DNA of 64,000 nucleotides, taken from contig DASXZO010000014.1 of assembly GCA_036501845.1 (NCBI GenBank), positions 12,269-76,268 of the forward strand, in the 5' to 3' direction. The stretch's first letter is position 1. Every line of letters begins with the position of its first letter. Under the pieces are notes generated by a model. It saw only the letters and a program-made list of their open reading frames with translations, ran no database searches and was not told where the DNA came from. This DNA comes from JBBREP01 sp036501845. GTDB lineage: Bacteria; Actinomycetota; Acidimicrobiia; IMCC26256; PALSA-610. This document shows positions 42,371-50,767 of the stretch, one piece after another. Both the position numbers and the translations under genes were made by a program.

Positions 42371-43216
42371 TTAGGCGCGTTCGTCGAGCAGGGCGCGGTA
42401 CTTGTCGAGGATCGGGAGCACCTCGTCGCGCGTGCCGCCGCGCACTCGGGCGACGACCTCGCTGATGCCGATCTGCTCGTAGTAGTCGAGTTTGCCGGGG
42501 TCGGGCAGCGTTCCGAACGGCACGATCTCGAGCTGCGATACGTCACGACCGCGCGCGTCGCACGCGCGGCGCAGGTCGTCGAGCGCGGCGCGCACACCCG
42601 CGCCGCCGATCGGGATCCAGCCGTCGGCGTAGTCGGCGATCGCCGCGAAGAGCTTCGGCCCCGCGGCGCCACCGATGAGCACGGGCGGCCCTCCCGCGCG
42701 GGCAGGCTTCGGCCACGACCACGACGGCGCCAACTCGAAGAAGTCGCCGTGATACTCGGCGACGTCGTCGCGCCAGAGCGATCGCATCGCGAGTACGTGG
42801 TCGCGGCACACGTCGCGGCGGCGCTTGAAGTCGACATGGTGGTGCTCGATCTCGTCCTGGTTCCAACCGAAGCCGATACCGAGCACGAAACGACCGCCGG
42901 ATTCGGCGTCGAGCGTGGCGATCGCCTTCGCAGTCACGATCGGCTCACGTTGCGCTGCCAGCAAGATGCCGGTGCCCAGCGTGATCCGCTCCGTGCGCGC
43001 GGCTGCAACCGCGAGCGCCACGAGTGGATCGACCGTGCGGCGATATTCCTCCGGCAGTTCGGCGTCACCAGTGGGCGGCGGCGTTCGGCGCGACACCGGG
43101 ATGTGTGTGTGCTCGGGCAGATACACGGAGTCGAGACCGCGTGCCTCGGCCTCCACCGCGAGCTCCCACACCGGCATCGTTCGGTCGGTGGCGAACATCG
43201 TGATCCCGTAGCGCAC
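42371..43216 (-). CDS. LLM class F420-dependent oxidoreductase (second)
   Basis: A 281-residue luciferase-like oxidoreductase. SVYLPEHTHIPVSRRTPPP and FVLGIGFGWNQDEIEHHHVD are typical of F420-dependent members of the TIGR03619-like group, with GGPPVLIGGAAGPKLF further on. GTG 43216 is supported by TACCGT ending 6 nt upstream (43223-43228). It diverges from the ChsB1-like SDR gene. Such enzymes are numerous in steroid- and lipid-degrading actinobacteria, but the substrate cannot be read. Confidence 0.85.
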   Translation of the reverse strand: MRYGITMFATDRTMPVWELAVEAEARGLDSVYLPEHTHIPVSRRTPPPTGDAELPEEYRRTVDPLVALAVAAARTERITLGTGILLAAQREPIVTAKAIATLDAESGGRFVLGIGFGWNQDEIEHHHVDFKRRRDVCRDHVLAMRSLWRDDVAEYHGDFFELAPSWSWPKPARAGGPPVLIGGAAGPKLFAAIADYADGWIPIGGAGVRAALDDLRRACDARGRDVSQLEIVPFGTLPDPGKLDYYEQIGISEVVARVRGGTRDEVLPILDKYRALLDERA

Positions 43217-43268
43217 GCGGTTACGGTACCGAACCCGCGCTCGACGCGCAGGAGCGAAGGGAATCGTC

Positions 43269-44171
43269 TTGGGAATCTGCGACGGTCGAGTTGTGATCGT
43301 CACCGGCGCCGGGCGCGGCCTCGGCCGCGAGCATGCACTCGAGTTCGCGCGCCAAGGCGCGAGCGTGGTGGTGAACGACCTCGGCGTCGACCGCACCGGC
43401 CACGGCCGCGAGACCACTGTGGCCGACGAGGTGGTCGAGGAGCTGCAGGGCCTGGGCGCGCAGGCCGTGTCCAATGGCGACGACATCGCCGACTTCGAAG
43501 GTGCGGCGCGGCTCGTGCAGACCGCGATCGACAAGTTCGGCGCGCTCGACACACTCGTGTGCAACGCCGGCTTCGTGCGCGACCGCATGTTCGCGAACAC
43601 CGCCGAAGACGAGTGGGACGCCATCGTTCGCGTGCATCTCAAGGGCCACTTCGCGCCGGCGCGTCATGCCGCGGCCTACTGGCGTGACCAGTCGAAGGCC
43701 GGGCACGCTCGCAAGGGTCGCATCGTGAACACGTCGTCGGGCGCGGGTTTGATGGGCAGCGTCGGCCAGGCCGCGTATTCGGCCGCGAAGGGCGGCATCG
43801 CCGCGCTCACGCTCGTGCAGGCCGCCGAGCTCGGCCGCTACGGCGTTGGGGTGAACGCCATCGCCCCGTCGGCTCGCACGCGGATGACCGAGGAGGTGTT
43901 CGGCGACCGCATGGCTGTGCCCGACGCAGGCTTCGACGCCAACCATCCCGAGAACGTGTCGCCGCTCGTGGTGTGGCTCGGCTCCGACGACGCCGCCGGC
44001 GTATCCGGCCGGGTGTTCGAGGTGGAGGGCGGCCTGATCTCGGTGGCCGATGGTTGGCAGCACGGTGTGCCCGCCGATCGTGGCGCACGCTGGGACCCGG
44101 CCGAGATCGGAGCAGCGGTGCACAAGCTGCTCGCCGACGGGCCGGCACCTGCGCCCGTCTACGGGGCCTGA
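43269..44171 (+). CDS. ChsB1/Hsd4A-like 3-hydroxyacyl-CoA dehydrogenase (SDR)
   Basis: A 300-residue SDR of the multifunctional-enzyme-2 type. VVIVTGAGRGLGREHALEFA, VVVNDLGVDRTG, CNAGFVRDRMFANTAEDEWD, NTSSGAGLMGSVGQAAYSAAK and NAIAPSARTRMTEEVF match mycobacterial Hsd4A/ChsB1, which oxidises 22-hydroxy-CoA esters in cholesterol side-chain beta-oxidation. The TTG start has a purine-rich GGAGCGAAGGG upstream. A paralogue lies at 47483. Substrate assigned by family. Confidence 0.86.
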   Translation: MGICDGRVVIVTGAGRGLGREHALEFARQGASVVVNDLGVDRTGHGRETTVADEVVEELQGLGAQAVSNGDDIADFEGAARLVQTAIDKFGALDTLVCNAGFVRDRMFANTAEDEWDAIVRVHLKGHFAPARHAAAYWRDQSKAGHARKGRIVNTSSGAGLMGSVGQAAYSAAKGGIAALTLVQAAELGRYGVGVNAIAPSARTRMTEEVFGDRMAVPDAGFDANHPENVSPLVVWLGSDDAAGVSGRVFEVEGGLISVADGWQHGVPADRGARWDPAEIGAAVHKLLADGPAPAPVYGA

Positions 44172-44257
44172 TCAGATCCCCGACCGGCGCGCCGCAGCCG
44201 CTCATCCCGCGCGGGTGACGCGCGAGCACCCCGACGCCGTTTAGCGTCCGCATCGCA

Positions 44258-45994
44258 ATGGCACGCACGGCCGAGCGCGTCGGCCCGGGCTCGGCCCGAG
44301 CCCGGTGGATCGCAGTTCTCGGGGGCATCCGGCCCTACGACCGCACCAAGCTCGCGCGCGACGTGCTGGCGGGCGTCACCCTCGCCGCGCTCGCGATTCC
44401 CGAGGTGATGGGTTACACGAAGATCGCAGGAACGCCTGTGATCACAGGCCTCTACACGATCCTGCTGCCCGCGATCGTGTTCGGGGTGTTCGCCTCGTCG
44501 CGCCACTTGGTGGTGGGTGGCGACTCGGCCACGGCGGCGATCCTGTTCGCCGGCATCGCCGGCCTCGATATCGCCGGCGTGCAACCGGGAACGCAGCGCT
44601 GGCTCGCGTTCGCGAGCATGGCCGCGCTGATCACGGGCGGGCTGCTGCTCGTGGCGCGCGTGGCGAGGCTCGGCTTCCTCGCCGACTTCATCTCACGCAC
44701 CGTGCTTGTCGGCTTCCTCACAGGTGTCGGCGTGGAGGTGGCGCTCGGTCAACTCGCGGGGATGCTCGGTGTCGCGTCGCCGAAGGTCGCGGCCGGCCGG
44801 GTGGACAGCACGCTGATCAAGGCGTGGGACACGCTCAAGGAGATTGATCACGCATCGTTGACCACCTTCGCGGTGTCGCTCGGCGTGATCCTCACGCTCG
44901 TGGTCTTCGCGAAATGGATACGGGCGATCCCAGGCGGCCTCGTCGCGGTGGTGGGCGTCATCGCTTTGAGCTGGCTGCTCGATCTGCAGTCGCACGGTGT
45001 GGCCGTGCTCGGATCGGTGCCGCGCGGCCTCCCGTCGTTCGGATTTCCGAGCGGGCTCACGCGCAACGACGCCGTGCGTCTCGTCGGCACGTCGGTGTCG
45101 ATGTTCCTCGTGATCCTCGCCCAGAGCGCGGCCACGTCACGCGCCTACGCCGTGCGCTACCGCGACAAGCTCGTCGAGAACAACGACCTCGTCGGGCTCG
45201 GCCTCGCCAACCTCGCGGCCGCGTTCACAGGCACGTTCGTGGTGAACGGCAGCCCGACCAAGACCGAGATGGCCGACGAGGCCGGCGCGACGTCGCAAAT
45301 CGCGATGCTCGCAATGGCGGGCGCGGTTGCGATCGTGTTGCTGTTCCTCACCAAGCCGCTCGAGTACTTGCCCGAGGCCGCGCTGTCGGCGGTGGTGTTC
45401 GTAGTCGGCGTGAAGCTGATCGACGTGGCGCACATGCGAGAGATCGCGCGGCTGCGGCGCGACGAGTTCGTGATCGCCGCCGTCACCACCGCGGTGGTCA
45501 TCTGCGTGGGGGTGGAGCAAGGCATCCTGCTCGCGATCGTGCTGTCGCTCCTCGACCACGTGCGCCGCCACTACGACCCGCGCGACTCGGTACTCGTGGG
45601 ACCGAACCGCGAGCAGCATCCGGTGGGTCCCGGGGTGGTCACCGAGCCCGGACTCATCGTGTATCGCTTCGGCGTCGGCCTGTTCTACGCCAACGCCGGT
45701 CGCCTCGCCGACGACGTGATGCTGCTCGTCGACGGGCCCGAGCCGCCGAAGTGGTTCGTGCTCCATGCCGAAGCGATCGACGACGTCGACTTCACGGGCG
45801 GGAAGACGATTGTGGAGCTGGCGCAGCAACTCAAAGCGCGCGGCATCGTGTTCGCGGTTGCCGGTGCCGACCCCACCGTCGCCCAAGAAGCCGCGCGGTT
45901 CGGGCTGCTCGACGTGATCGGCAGGGAGCACGCGTATCCCCATGTACAAGACGCGATCGCCGCGTTCCACGCGGCGGAAGGACACCAACAATGA
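44258..45994 (+). CDS. SulP-family anion transporter with STAS domain
   Basis: A 578-residue membrane transporter. The SulP signature RPYDRTKLARDVLAGVTLAA and IPEVMGYTKIAGTPVITGLY precede about a dozen membrane segments (residues 30-420), and a cytoplasmic STAS domain follows (about 440-570, DDVDFTGGKTIVELAQQL). SulP proteins move sulfate, bicarbonate or other anions; no carbonic-anhydrase or sulfur gene is adjacent to decide. TAGCGT (44242-44247) lies 10 nt before the ATG. Its stop overlaps the DUF2252 start (ATGA). Confidence 0.9.
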   Translation: MARTAERVGPGSARARWIAVLGGIRPYDRTKLARDVLAGVTLAALAIPEVMGYTKIAGTPVITGLYTILLPAIVFGVFASSRHLVVGGDSATAAILFAGIAGLDIAGVQPGTQRWLAFASMAALITGGLLLVARVARLGFLADFISRTVLVGFLTGVGVEVALGQLAGMLGVASPKVAAGRVDSTLIKAWDTLKEIDHASLTTFAVSLGVILTLVVFAKWIRAIPGGLVAVVGVIALSWLLDLQSHGVAVLGSVPRGLPSFGFPSGLTRNDAVRLVGTSVSMFLVILAQSAATSRAYAVRYRDKLVENNDLVGLGLANLAAAFTGTFVVNGSPTKTEMADEAGATSQIAMLAMAGAVAIVLLFLTKPLEYLPEAALSAVVFVVGVKLIDVAHMREIARLRRDEFVIAAVTTAVVICVGVEQGILLAIVLSLLDHVRRHYDPRDSVLVGPNREQHPVGPGVVTEPGLIVYRFGVGLFYANAGRLADDVMLLVDGPEPPKWFVLHAEAIDDVDFTGGKTIVELAQQLKARGIVFAVAGADPTVAQEAARFGLLDVIGREHAYPHVQDAIAAFHAAEGHQQ

Positions 45995-47397
45995 TCGACA
46001 CCGAAACACCTGACGTCACCACTCGCGCCAACCGCGGTCGTGCGGCACGCGCCAACACGCCGCGTTCGTGCCACGCCGAGTGGAGTCCGCCATCCGATCG
46101 CCGCCCCGCCCTCGATGTGTTGCTCGAGCAGGAGATCACGCGCGTTGCGGAGCTTGTGCCGCTACGGCACGAGCGCATGCTCGAGTCACAGTTCGCGTTC
46201 TATCGAGGCGCGGCCGCGGTGATGGCCGGCGACCTCGCAACCACGCCGGCATCGGGCATCCGCGTGCAGTGCTGCGGCGACGCACACCTCGCCAACTTCG
46301 GCGGTTTCGAGTCGCCCGAACGCACGCTGGTGTTCGACATCAATGATTTCGACGAGACCGTGCCCGGACCATGGGAGTGGGACGTCAAACGCCTCGCCGC
46401 CAGCTTCGTGATCGCCGCGCACGACCGGGGTTTCGACGACACGGTTGCAAGCGCCGCGGTTGCCGACACTGTGCGCACCTATCGCGAGACGATGCGCGAC
46501 TTCGCGGGTCAGAGCAATCTGGCTGTGTGGTACGCCAAGCTCGACGTGCAGGACGCGCTCACCCGCTGGCGCGGCGAGATAGGGACGCGCAGCGCCAAGC
46601 AGATCCAGCGACTTGCCGCGCAGGCCCATGCCAAGAACAGCCTGCGCGCGTTGAAGAAGCTCACCGAACGCATCGACGGCGAGATTCGCATCGTGGACGA
46701 CCCGCCGCTCGTGGTGCGCATCGACACGCTGTGGGGCGCGCCCGCAGCGAGCGAGCTCATCGCACAGATGGCCGAGCTGATCCGGTCGTACGCCCACACG
46801 TTGCAACCCGACCGGCGCGTGCTGATCGACGGGTACCAGTTCGTCGACATCGCCCGCAAGGTCGTGGGCGTGGGGAGCGTCGGAACCCGATGCTGGATCG
46901 TGCTGTTGCTCGGGCGCGACGATGGCGATCCGCTGTTTCTACAGGTGAAGGAAGCCGAGGCGTCGGTGCTCGAACCGTTCGCCGGCAAGAGCGAGTACAC
47001 GCTGCACGGTCAACGCGTCGTCGAAGGTCAGCGGCTCATGCAGGCCACGAGCGACATCTTCCTCGGGTGGGAGCGCTTCGCAGGTGTGGACGGCGTCGAT
47101 CGCGACTACTACGTGCGCCAACTCTGGGACGGCAAGGTGTCGGCCGACCTTCAAACGCTGTTCGCCCAGCAACTGTCGACCTACGGGCGCATGTGCGGCT
47201 GGACGCTCGCCCGCGCGCACGCACGGTCCGGCGACCGCATTGCGATCGCGGCCTATCTCGGTAGTGGCGATGCGTTCGATCGCGCCATCACGTCGTTCGC
47301 GCTGCGCTACGCCGAGCAGAACGCGGCCGACTACGCGGCCGTGAGCGAGGCGGCGAGATCCGGTCGCATTCCCACGAACACCCCGGTGCCGGTCTGA
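45991..47397 (+). CDS. DUF2252 family protein (kinase-like fold)
   Basis: A 468-residue DUF2252 protein. FAFYRGAAAVMAGDLA, VQCCGDAHLANFGGFESPER (H-x-x-N as in aminoglycoside-phosphotransferase folds) and FDINDFDETVPGPWEWDVKR are the defining segments, suggesting an atypical kinase core with the DFD-like metal motif. No substrate is known. Coupling by ATGA to the SulP gene indicates linked function, perhaps modification or control of the transporter; this is inference. Confidence 0.88.
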   Translation: MIDTETPDVTTRANRGRAARANTPRSCHAEWSPPSDRRPALDVLLEQEITRVAELVPLRHERMLESQFAFYRGAAAVMAGDLATTPASGIRVQCCGDAHLANFGGFESPERTLVFDINDFDETVPGPWEWDVKRLAASFVIAAHDRGFDDTVASAAVADTVRTYRETMRDFAGQSNLAVWYAKLDVQDALTRWRGEIGTRSAKQIQRLAAQAHAKNSLRALKKLTERIDGEIRIVDDPPLVVRIDTLWGAPAASELIAQMAELIRSYAHTLQPDRRVLIDGYQFVDIARKVVGVGSVGTRCWIVLLLGRDDGDPLFLQVKEAEASVLEPFAGKSEYTLHGQRVVEGQRLMQATSDIFLGWERFAGVDGVDRDYYVRQLWDGKVSADLQTLFAQQLSTYGRMCGWTLARAHARSGDRIAIAAYLGSGDAFDRAITSFALRYAEQNAADYAAVSEAARSGRIPTNTPVPV

Positions 47398-47437
47398 GCC
47401 CGGATCGCTCGTGTGGCGGCCGGTCGCCGTCCACCGA

Positions 47438-47458
47438 TACGGTGACGCACACGTCAGT
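47438..47458 (+). promoter_or_regulatory. -10 box overlapped by an 18-bp operator (copy 2)
   Basis: TACGGT (47438-47443) is followed within the same 21 bp by the dyad GGTGAC-N6-GTCAGT (47441-47458). The arrangement copies that at 20494-20514, with the -10 hexamer running into TGAC and ending ACGTCAGT. It lies 25 bp before the ChsB1-like SDR start, so a bound repressor would block the start point. Confidence 0.65.
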
Positions 47459-47482
47459 TTTGGATCGGGAGGACACGCGTCG

Positions 47483-48418
47483 ATGGGAATGCTCGACGGC
47501 AAGGTGGCGATCGTCACGGGCGCCGGCAACGGTGTGGGGCGCGGTGAAGCGGTCATGCTCGCCGATCACGGCGCCAAGGTCGTGGTGAACGACCTCGGTG
47601 GTTCGGTGAGCGGTGACGGCAGCGACAAGCGTCCCGCCGACGACGTGGTTGCGGTGATCAAGAGCCGCGGCGGCGAGGCCGTCGCCAACTACGACAGCGT
47701 CGCCGACTTCGACGGGGCCAAGCGCATCATCGACACGGCCGTCTCCGAATTCGGCCGCCTCGACGTGCTCGTGAACAACGCCGGCGTGCTGCGCGACCGG
47801 ATGATGTTCTCGATGAGCCCCGAGGACTTCGACACCGTGGTGAAGGTGCACATGTACGGCACCTTCAACACCATGCGTCATGCGTCGGAGTACTGGCGCG
47901 AAGAGTCGAAGGCCGGGCGCCAGCCGCGTGCGTCCATCGTCAACACGGTGTCGAGCGCAGGCTTGCAAGGTCAAGCGAGCCAGATCAACTACGGCGCGGC
48001 CAAGGCCGGCATCGCCGCGATGACGATCATCGCCAGCCTCGAGCTCAGCCGCTACGGCGTGCGCGCCAACTGCGTGGGCCCCGGCGGCTTCACGCGCATG
48101 GTCGCCATGGCGATGAAGGACATCGAGGTGAAGCCGCCCGAACAGTACGAGGCGTTCGACGGCATGAACCCGGGCAACTCGGCGCCTGCGGTGGTGTACC
48201 TCGCGTCCGACGAATCGCTGCACGTGACCGGTCAGGTGCTGCGCATGGTGGGCAACAACCTCGCCCGCTACGAGCCGTGGACGATGGGTGAGCAGTTCCT
48301 CGCCACCGAGAAGGACGGCAGCCCCAAGCAATGGGACCCGACCGACATCGGCCGCATCCTCAACCGCTACGTGTTCAACAGCCAAAACCCCGGCATCGAC
48401 GCCCAACGCCGCTCGTAA
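47483..48418 (+). CDS. ChsB1-like 3-hydroxyacyl-CoA dehydrogenase (SDR), second copy
   Basis: A 311-residue SDR closely related to MFE-2 dehydrogenase domains: VAIVTGAGNGVGRGEAVMLA, VVVNDLGGSVSG, NNAGVLRDRMMFSMSPEDFD, NTVSSAGLQGQASQINYGAAK. The C-terminal QWDPTDIGRILNRYV tail is shared with the copy at 43269. It probably oxidises a 3-hydroxyacyl-CoA from a steroid or branched fatty acid. GGGAGGA lies upstream of ATG 47483. Its promoter holds the operator shared with the CaiB gene, and a strong terminator follows at 48623. Confidence 0.85.
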   Translation: MGMLDGKVAIVTGAGNGVGRGEAVMLADHGAKVVVNDLGGSVSGDGSDKRPADDVVAVIKSRGGEAVANYDSVADFDGAKRIIDTAVSEFGRLDVLVNNAGVLRDRMMFSMSPEDFDTVVKVHMYGTFNTMRHASEYWREESKAGRQPRASIVNTVSSAGLQGQASQINYGAAKAGIAAMTIIASLELSRYGVRANCVGPGGFTRMVAMAMKDIEVKPPEQYEAFDGMNPGNSAPAVVYLASDESLHVTGQVLRMVGNNLARYEPWTMGEQFLATEKDGSPKQWDPTDIGRILNRYVFNSQNPGIDAQRRS

Positions 48419-48622
48419 CACGCGAACAAGTCGCGCCGGGCCTTGTCGCACCGGAAGCGGCGCCGAACGCTCACACGCATCAGCCCTTCGCAGCGCCTGG
48501 GGCTCGCTTGCGCTCGCGTGCCGCGCTCCCGTGCTCGGTCTGACGCTAAGGATTCGCTTCCTCGGCGTCGCTCCCGATGCTCGTGAGCGGGAGTCGTACG
48601 TCGAGAAGCAGGAAACACAAAA

Positions 48623-48650
48623 CGGGAGTGGCCCGCACGAGCCACTCCCG
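48623..48650. terminator. 10-bp stem terminator after the SDR gene
   Basis: CGGGAGTGGC (48623-48632) pairs perfectly with GCCACTCCCG (48641-48650) across an 8-nt loop. It lies 205 bp after the SDR stop and before the regulatory sites of the DUF222 gene. Confidence 0.7.
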
Positions 48651-48834
48651 AGATGCGTACTCCGCCGCGCGACGTTGCGCTGAAGCGAATTGCCTGGATC
48701 GAAGCCAGCCCAGCCGATCGCAGACCCCTATCTCTCGGCGGGCACAACGGGGATCTGAGGGCATTGGCAACGGGTGGCGCGATCCCGCGGGCGAGATTTC
48801 TGAAGAAATCTCCTCGGTTCGGAATGCAGGTGAG

Positions 48835-48848
48835 CGAACAAGTGTTCT
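48835..48848 (+). promoter_or_regulatory. LexA-like SOS box
   Basis: CGAACAAGTGTTCT fits the Gram-positive/actinobacterial LexA consensus CGAAC-N4-GTTC with only the outermost base departing from perfect symmetry. It is 8 bp before the proposed GTG start of the DUF222-HNH gene. Several 13E12-type genes in Mycobacterium tuberculosis belong to the LexA regulon, which supports the reading. Confidence 0.55.
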
Positions 48849-48855
48849 TATCCAT

Positions 48856-50121
48856 GTGGCGGATGGAATTGCGCTCGCGGGCGAGGCGATCGATGCCCTC
48901 GCGGCGGAGGCGATCGACAGTCACTACCTCGGTGACGAGCTGGTCCAGCTCTACCAACTGATCGACCGTCTGCAGGCCCAGGCATCGCGGCGCCTCGCCG
49001 TGTTCGACGGACGCGGCGACGGGCAGGCCGATGGCTTCAAGTCGACCAGCGGCTGGCTGGCGAGTCGCTGCCGCAAACATCCGGCCGATGCTGCTCGCGC
49101 CGTCCGCGTCGCGCGTCTCGAACGGCACCTCCCCGACCTCACCGACCTGTGGGAGGCCGGCGCTACCACGGCCGCGCACGTCGACCACGTCGCACGGCTC
49201 CGCCATCGAGCGAAGGCCGACGCGATCTTCGACGCGCTCGCCGACACGTGGACCTCGCTGTGTCGCGACGCCGATCTCGACACACTGGGCAAGGCGAGTG
49301 TCGCGTTCCTCGACCGGCTCGACAACACCAAGCCGGTCAGCGAACAGGACAAGGCCGAGGCCATCAACCGCCGCATGTTCGCCGGCTCGAAGTGCCTCGG
49401 TGTCGGCAACATCGAAGCCCGCTTCGACCTCGAGGGCTACGACATCGTCATGCGAGCGGTCGAGCAAGAGCGCCGCGCCGGCCACGCCGACGGCGACAAG
49501 CGCACGCTCGAGCAGGAGCGATCAGACGCGGTGGTCGAGATCTGCCGGCGCACGCTCACGGGTGCGAACGACGGTGGCGAGACCGAGCCGTACATCGGCG
49601 TCATCGTGACCGACGAGACGCTCGCCGCACGCGAGGCGGGGCTGTGCCAGACCGACAGCGGTCTGGCGCTTTCTGTGGACACGGTCCGGCGCATGTGCTG
49701 CCACAGCGTGATCGGCCGCATCGTCGTCGACCAGAAGGGTGTGGTGCTCGACGTGGGTCGCGGCGAGCGCCTGTTCAACCGGGCTCAGCGCCGGGCGATG
49801 GCGTACCGCGACCGTGGCTGCTGCTTCCCCGGCTGCCGCCGGCCGGCCCGGCACTGCGAAGCGCACCACCTTCAATGGTGGGAGCACGGCGGCCCGACCG
49901 ACCTCGAGAACGGTGCGCTGCTTTGTTATGCGCACCACCGGCTCGTCCATGAGCTCGGTTGGCGGGTGGTGCGCAACGCATCGGGCGGCCTCGACTGGTT
50001 CCTGCCCGACGGCCGGTTCCACGCGACCTGGCGCCCGCCCGGCCTTCCCGAAGCGCTGCCCATCGACGAGCGCGGCCGCGCTACGCGGAAGCGAAGAAGC
50101 CGCGCCGGACCACCGTCGTGA
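48856..50121 (+). CDS. DUF222 / 13E12-repeat protein with HNH endonuclease domain
   Basis: About 421 residues. The N-terminal helical DUF222 region (YLGDELVQLYQLIDRLQAQA, STSGWLASRCRKHPADAARA, TTAAHVDHVARLRH) leads to a C-terminal HNH nuclease: RDRGCCFPGCRRPARHCEAH, then HHLQWWEHGGPTDLENGALL and CYAHHRLVHE with the zinc and metal His/Asn. Such proteins occur in many copies in actinobacteria, including the mobile REP13E12 elements. GTG 48856 is the only start that omits the implausible upstream translation. The 3' end overlaps the convergent TetR gene by 41 bp. A second copy starts at 63312. Confidence 0.85.
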   Translation: MADGIALAGEAIDALAAEAIDSHYLGDELVQLYQLIDRLQAQASRRLAVFDGRGDGQADGFKSTSGWLASRCRKHPADAARAVRVARLERHLPDLTDLWEAGATTAAHVDHVARLRHRAKADAIFDALADTWTSLCRDADLDTLGKASVAFLDRLDNTKPVSEQDKAEAINRRMFAGSKCLGVGNIEARFDLEGYDIVMRAVEQERRAGHADGDKRTLEQERSDAVVEICRRTLTGANDGGETEPYIGVIVTDETLAAREAGLCQTDSGLALSVDTVRRMCCHSVIGRIVVDQKGVVLDVGRGERLFNRAQRRAMAYRDRGCCFPGCRRPARHCEAHHLQWWEHGGPTDLENGALLCYAHHRLVHELGWRVVRNASGGLDWFLPDGRFHATWRPPGLPEALPIDERGRATRKRRSRAGPPS

Positions 50122-50767
50122 CGGTGGAGATCATCGCGGGATCGGCGGCGTCGAGACGGCCCGACGCTGCGTAGTACGCCACGCGTTCGAGCAGCGCCAT
50201 CAGCGCGCCGACGCGCGCGGGCGTGGCCAACGCGTCGGCCTCGGCGAGGCGTTCGCCGAGCGCGTCGGCGATGTCGGTGAACACGCGCACGCCCATGCGG
50301 TTGATGTCGCTGTCACCCATCTGGTCTTCCATCCACGCGCGGATCACGGGTCCGTAGCGCGCGTAGGCGGCCATGAACGCGGCGACGAACTCGCCGAGCG
50401 CGTCGTTGCGATTCTCCAGCGAGGCCGGCGATGCGCCGTCGGTTTGCAGCGCGCTGGCGGCGAGGCGCAGATCGGCTGCGCAGACCGTCGCCAGGTCGCG
50501 CAGCAGCTCTTCCTTGTTCGCGAAGTAGAGGTAGAAGGTGCCGTGCGACGTCTCGGCCGCACGCACAATGTCGTCGACGCGCGCGGCGTGGTAGCCGCGC
50601 TCGGCGAACACCGCGAGGCCGGCGTCGAGTAGGCGCACGCGCGTCTCGGTTCCCTGCGCGCGGCGGTCGCGGGCGTTCGCCGGATCGGCGGGCCCGGTCG
50701 CCGCAACCCGGCGTGAGCCCACGCGGCCGGCACTCGTGCGACGATCTCGCTTGTACGCTTCGCCCAT
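50081..50767 (-). CDS. TetR-family regulator
   Basis: A 228-residue repressor. After an Arg-rich extension of about 45 residues, LLDAGLAVFAERGYHAARVD and DIVRAAETSHGTFYLYFANK form the TetR helix-turn-helix. The C-terminal ligand domain includes VIRAWMEDQMGDSDINRMG, typical of regulators of fatty acid and steroid genes. Its ATG (50767) overlaps the ATG of the divergent acyl-CoA ligase (50766), so it probably controls that operon. A shorter product from an internal GTG is possible. Confidence 0.82.
   Translation of the reverse strand: MGEAYKRDRRTSAGRVGSRRVAATGPADPANARDRRAQGTETRVRLLDAGLAVFAERGYHAARVDDIVRAAETSHGTFYLYFANKEELLRDLATVCAADLRLAASALQTDGASPASLENRNDALGEFVAAFMAAYARYGPVIRAWMEDQMGDSDINRMGVRVFTDIADALGERLAEADALATPARVGALMALLERVAYYAASGRLDAADPAMISTVTTVVRRGFFASA

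Larger units (their letters stand above)
48419..48855. other. 437-bp intergenic region before the DUF222-HNH gene
   Basis: No credible gene was found. It contains REP-like words near 48.5 kb (GCTCGCTTGCGCTCGC), the terminator at 48623-48650, a 20-bp palindrome with 9-bp arms GAGATTTCT/AGAAATCTC (48793-48812), and the LexA-like box at 48835-48848. The frame of the downstream gene stays open far upstream into this region, but the translation there looks random. Confidence 0.6.
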
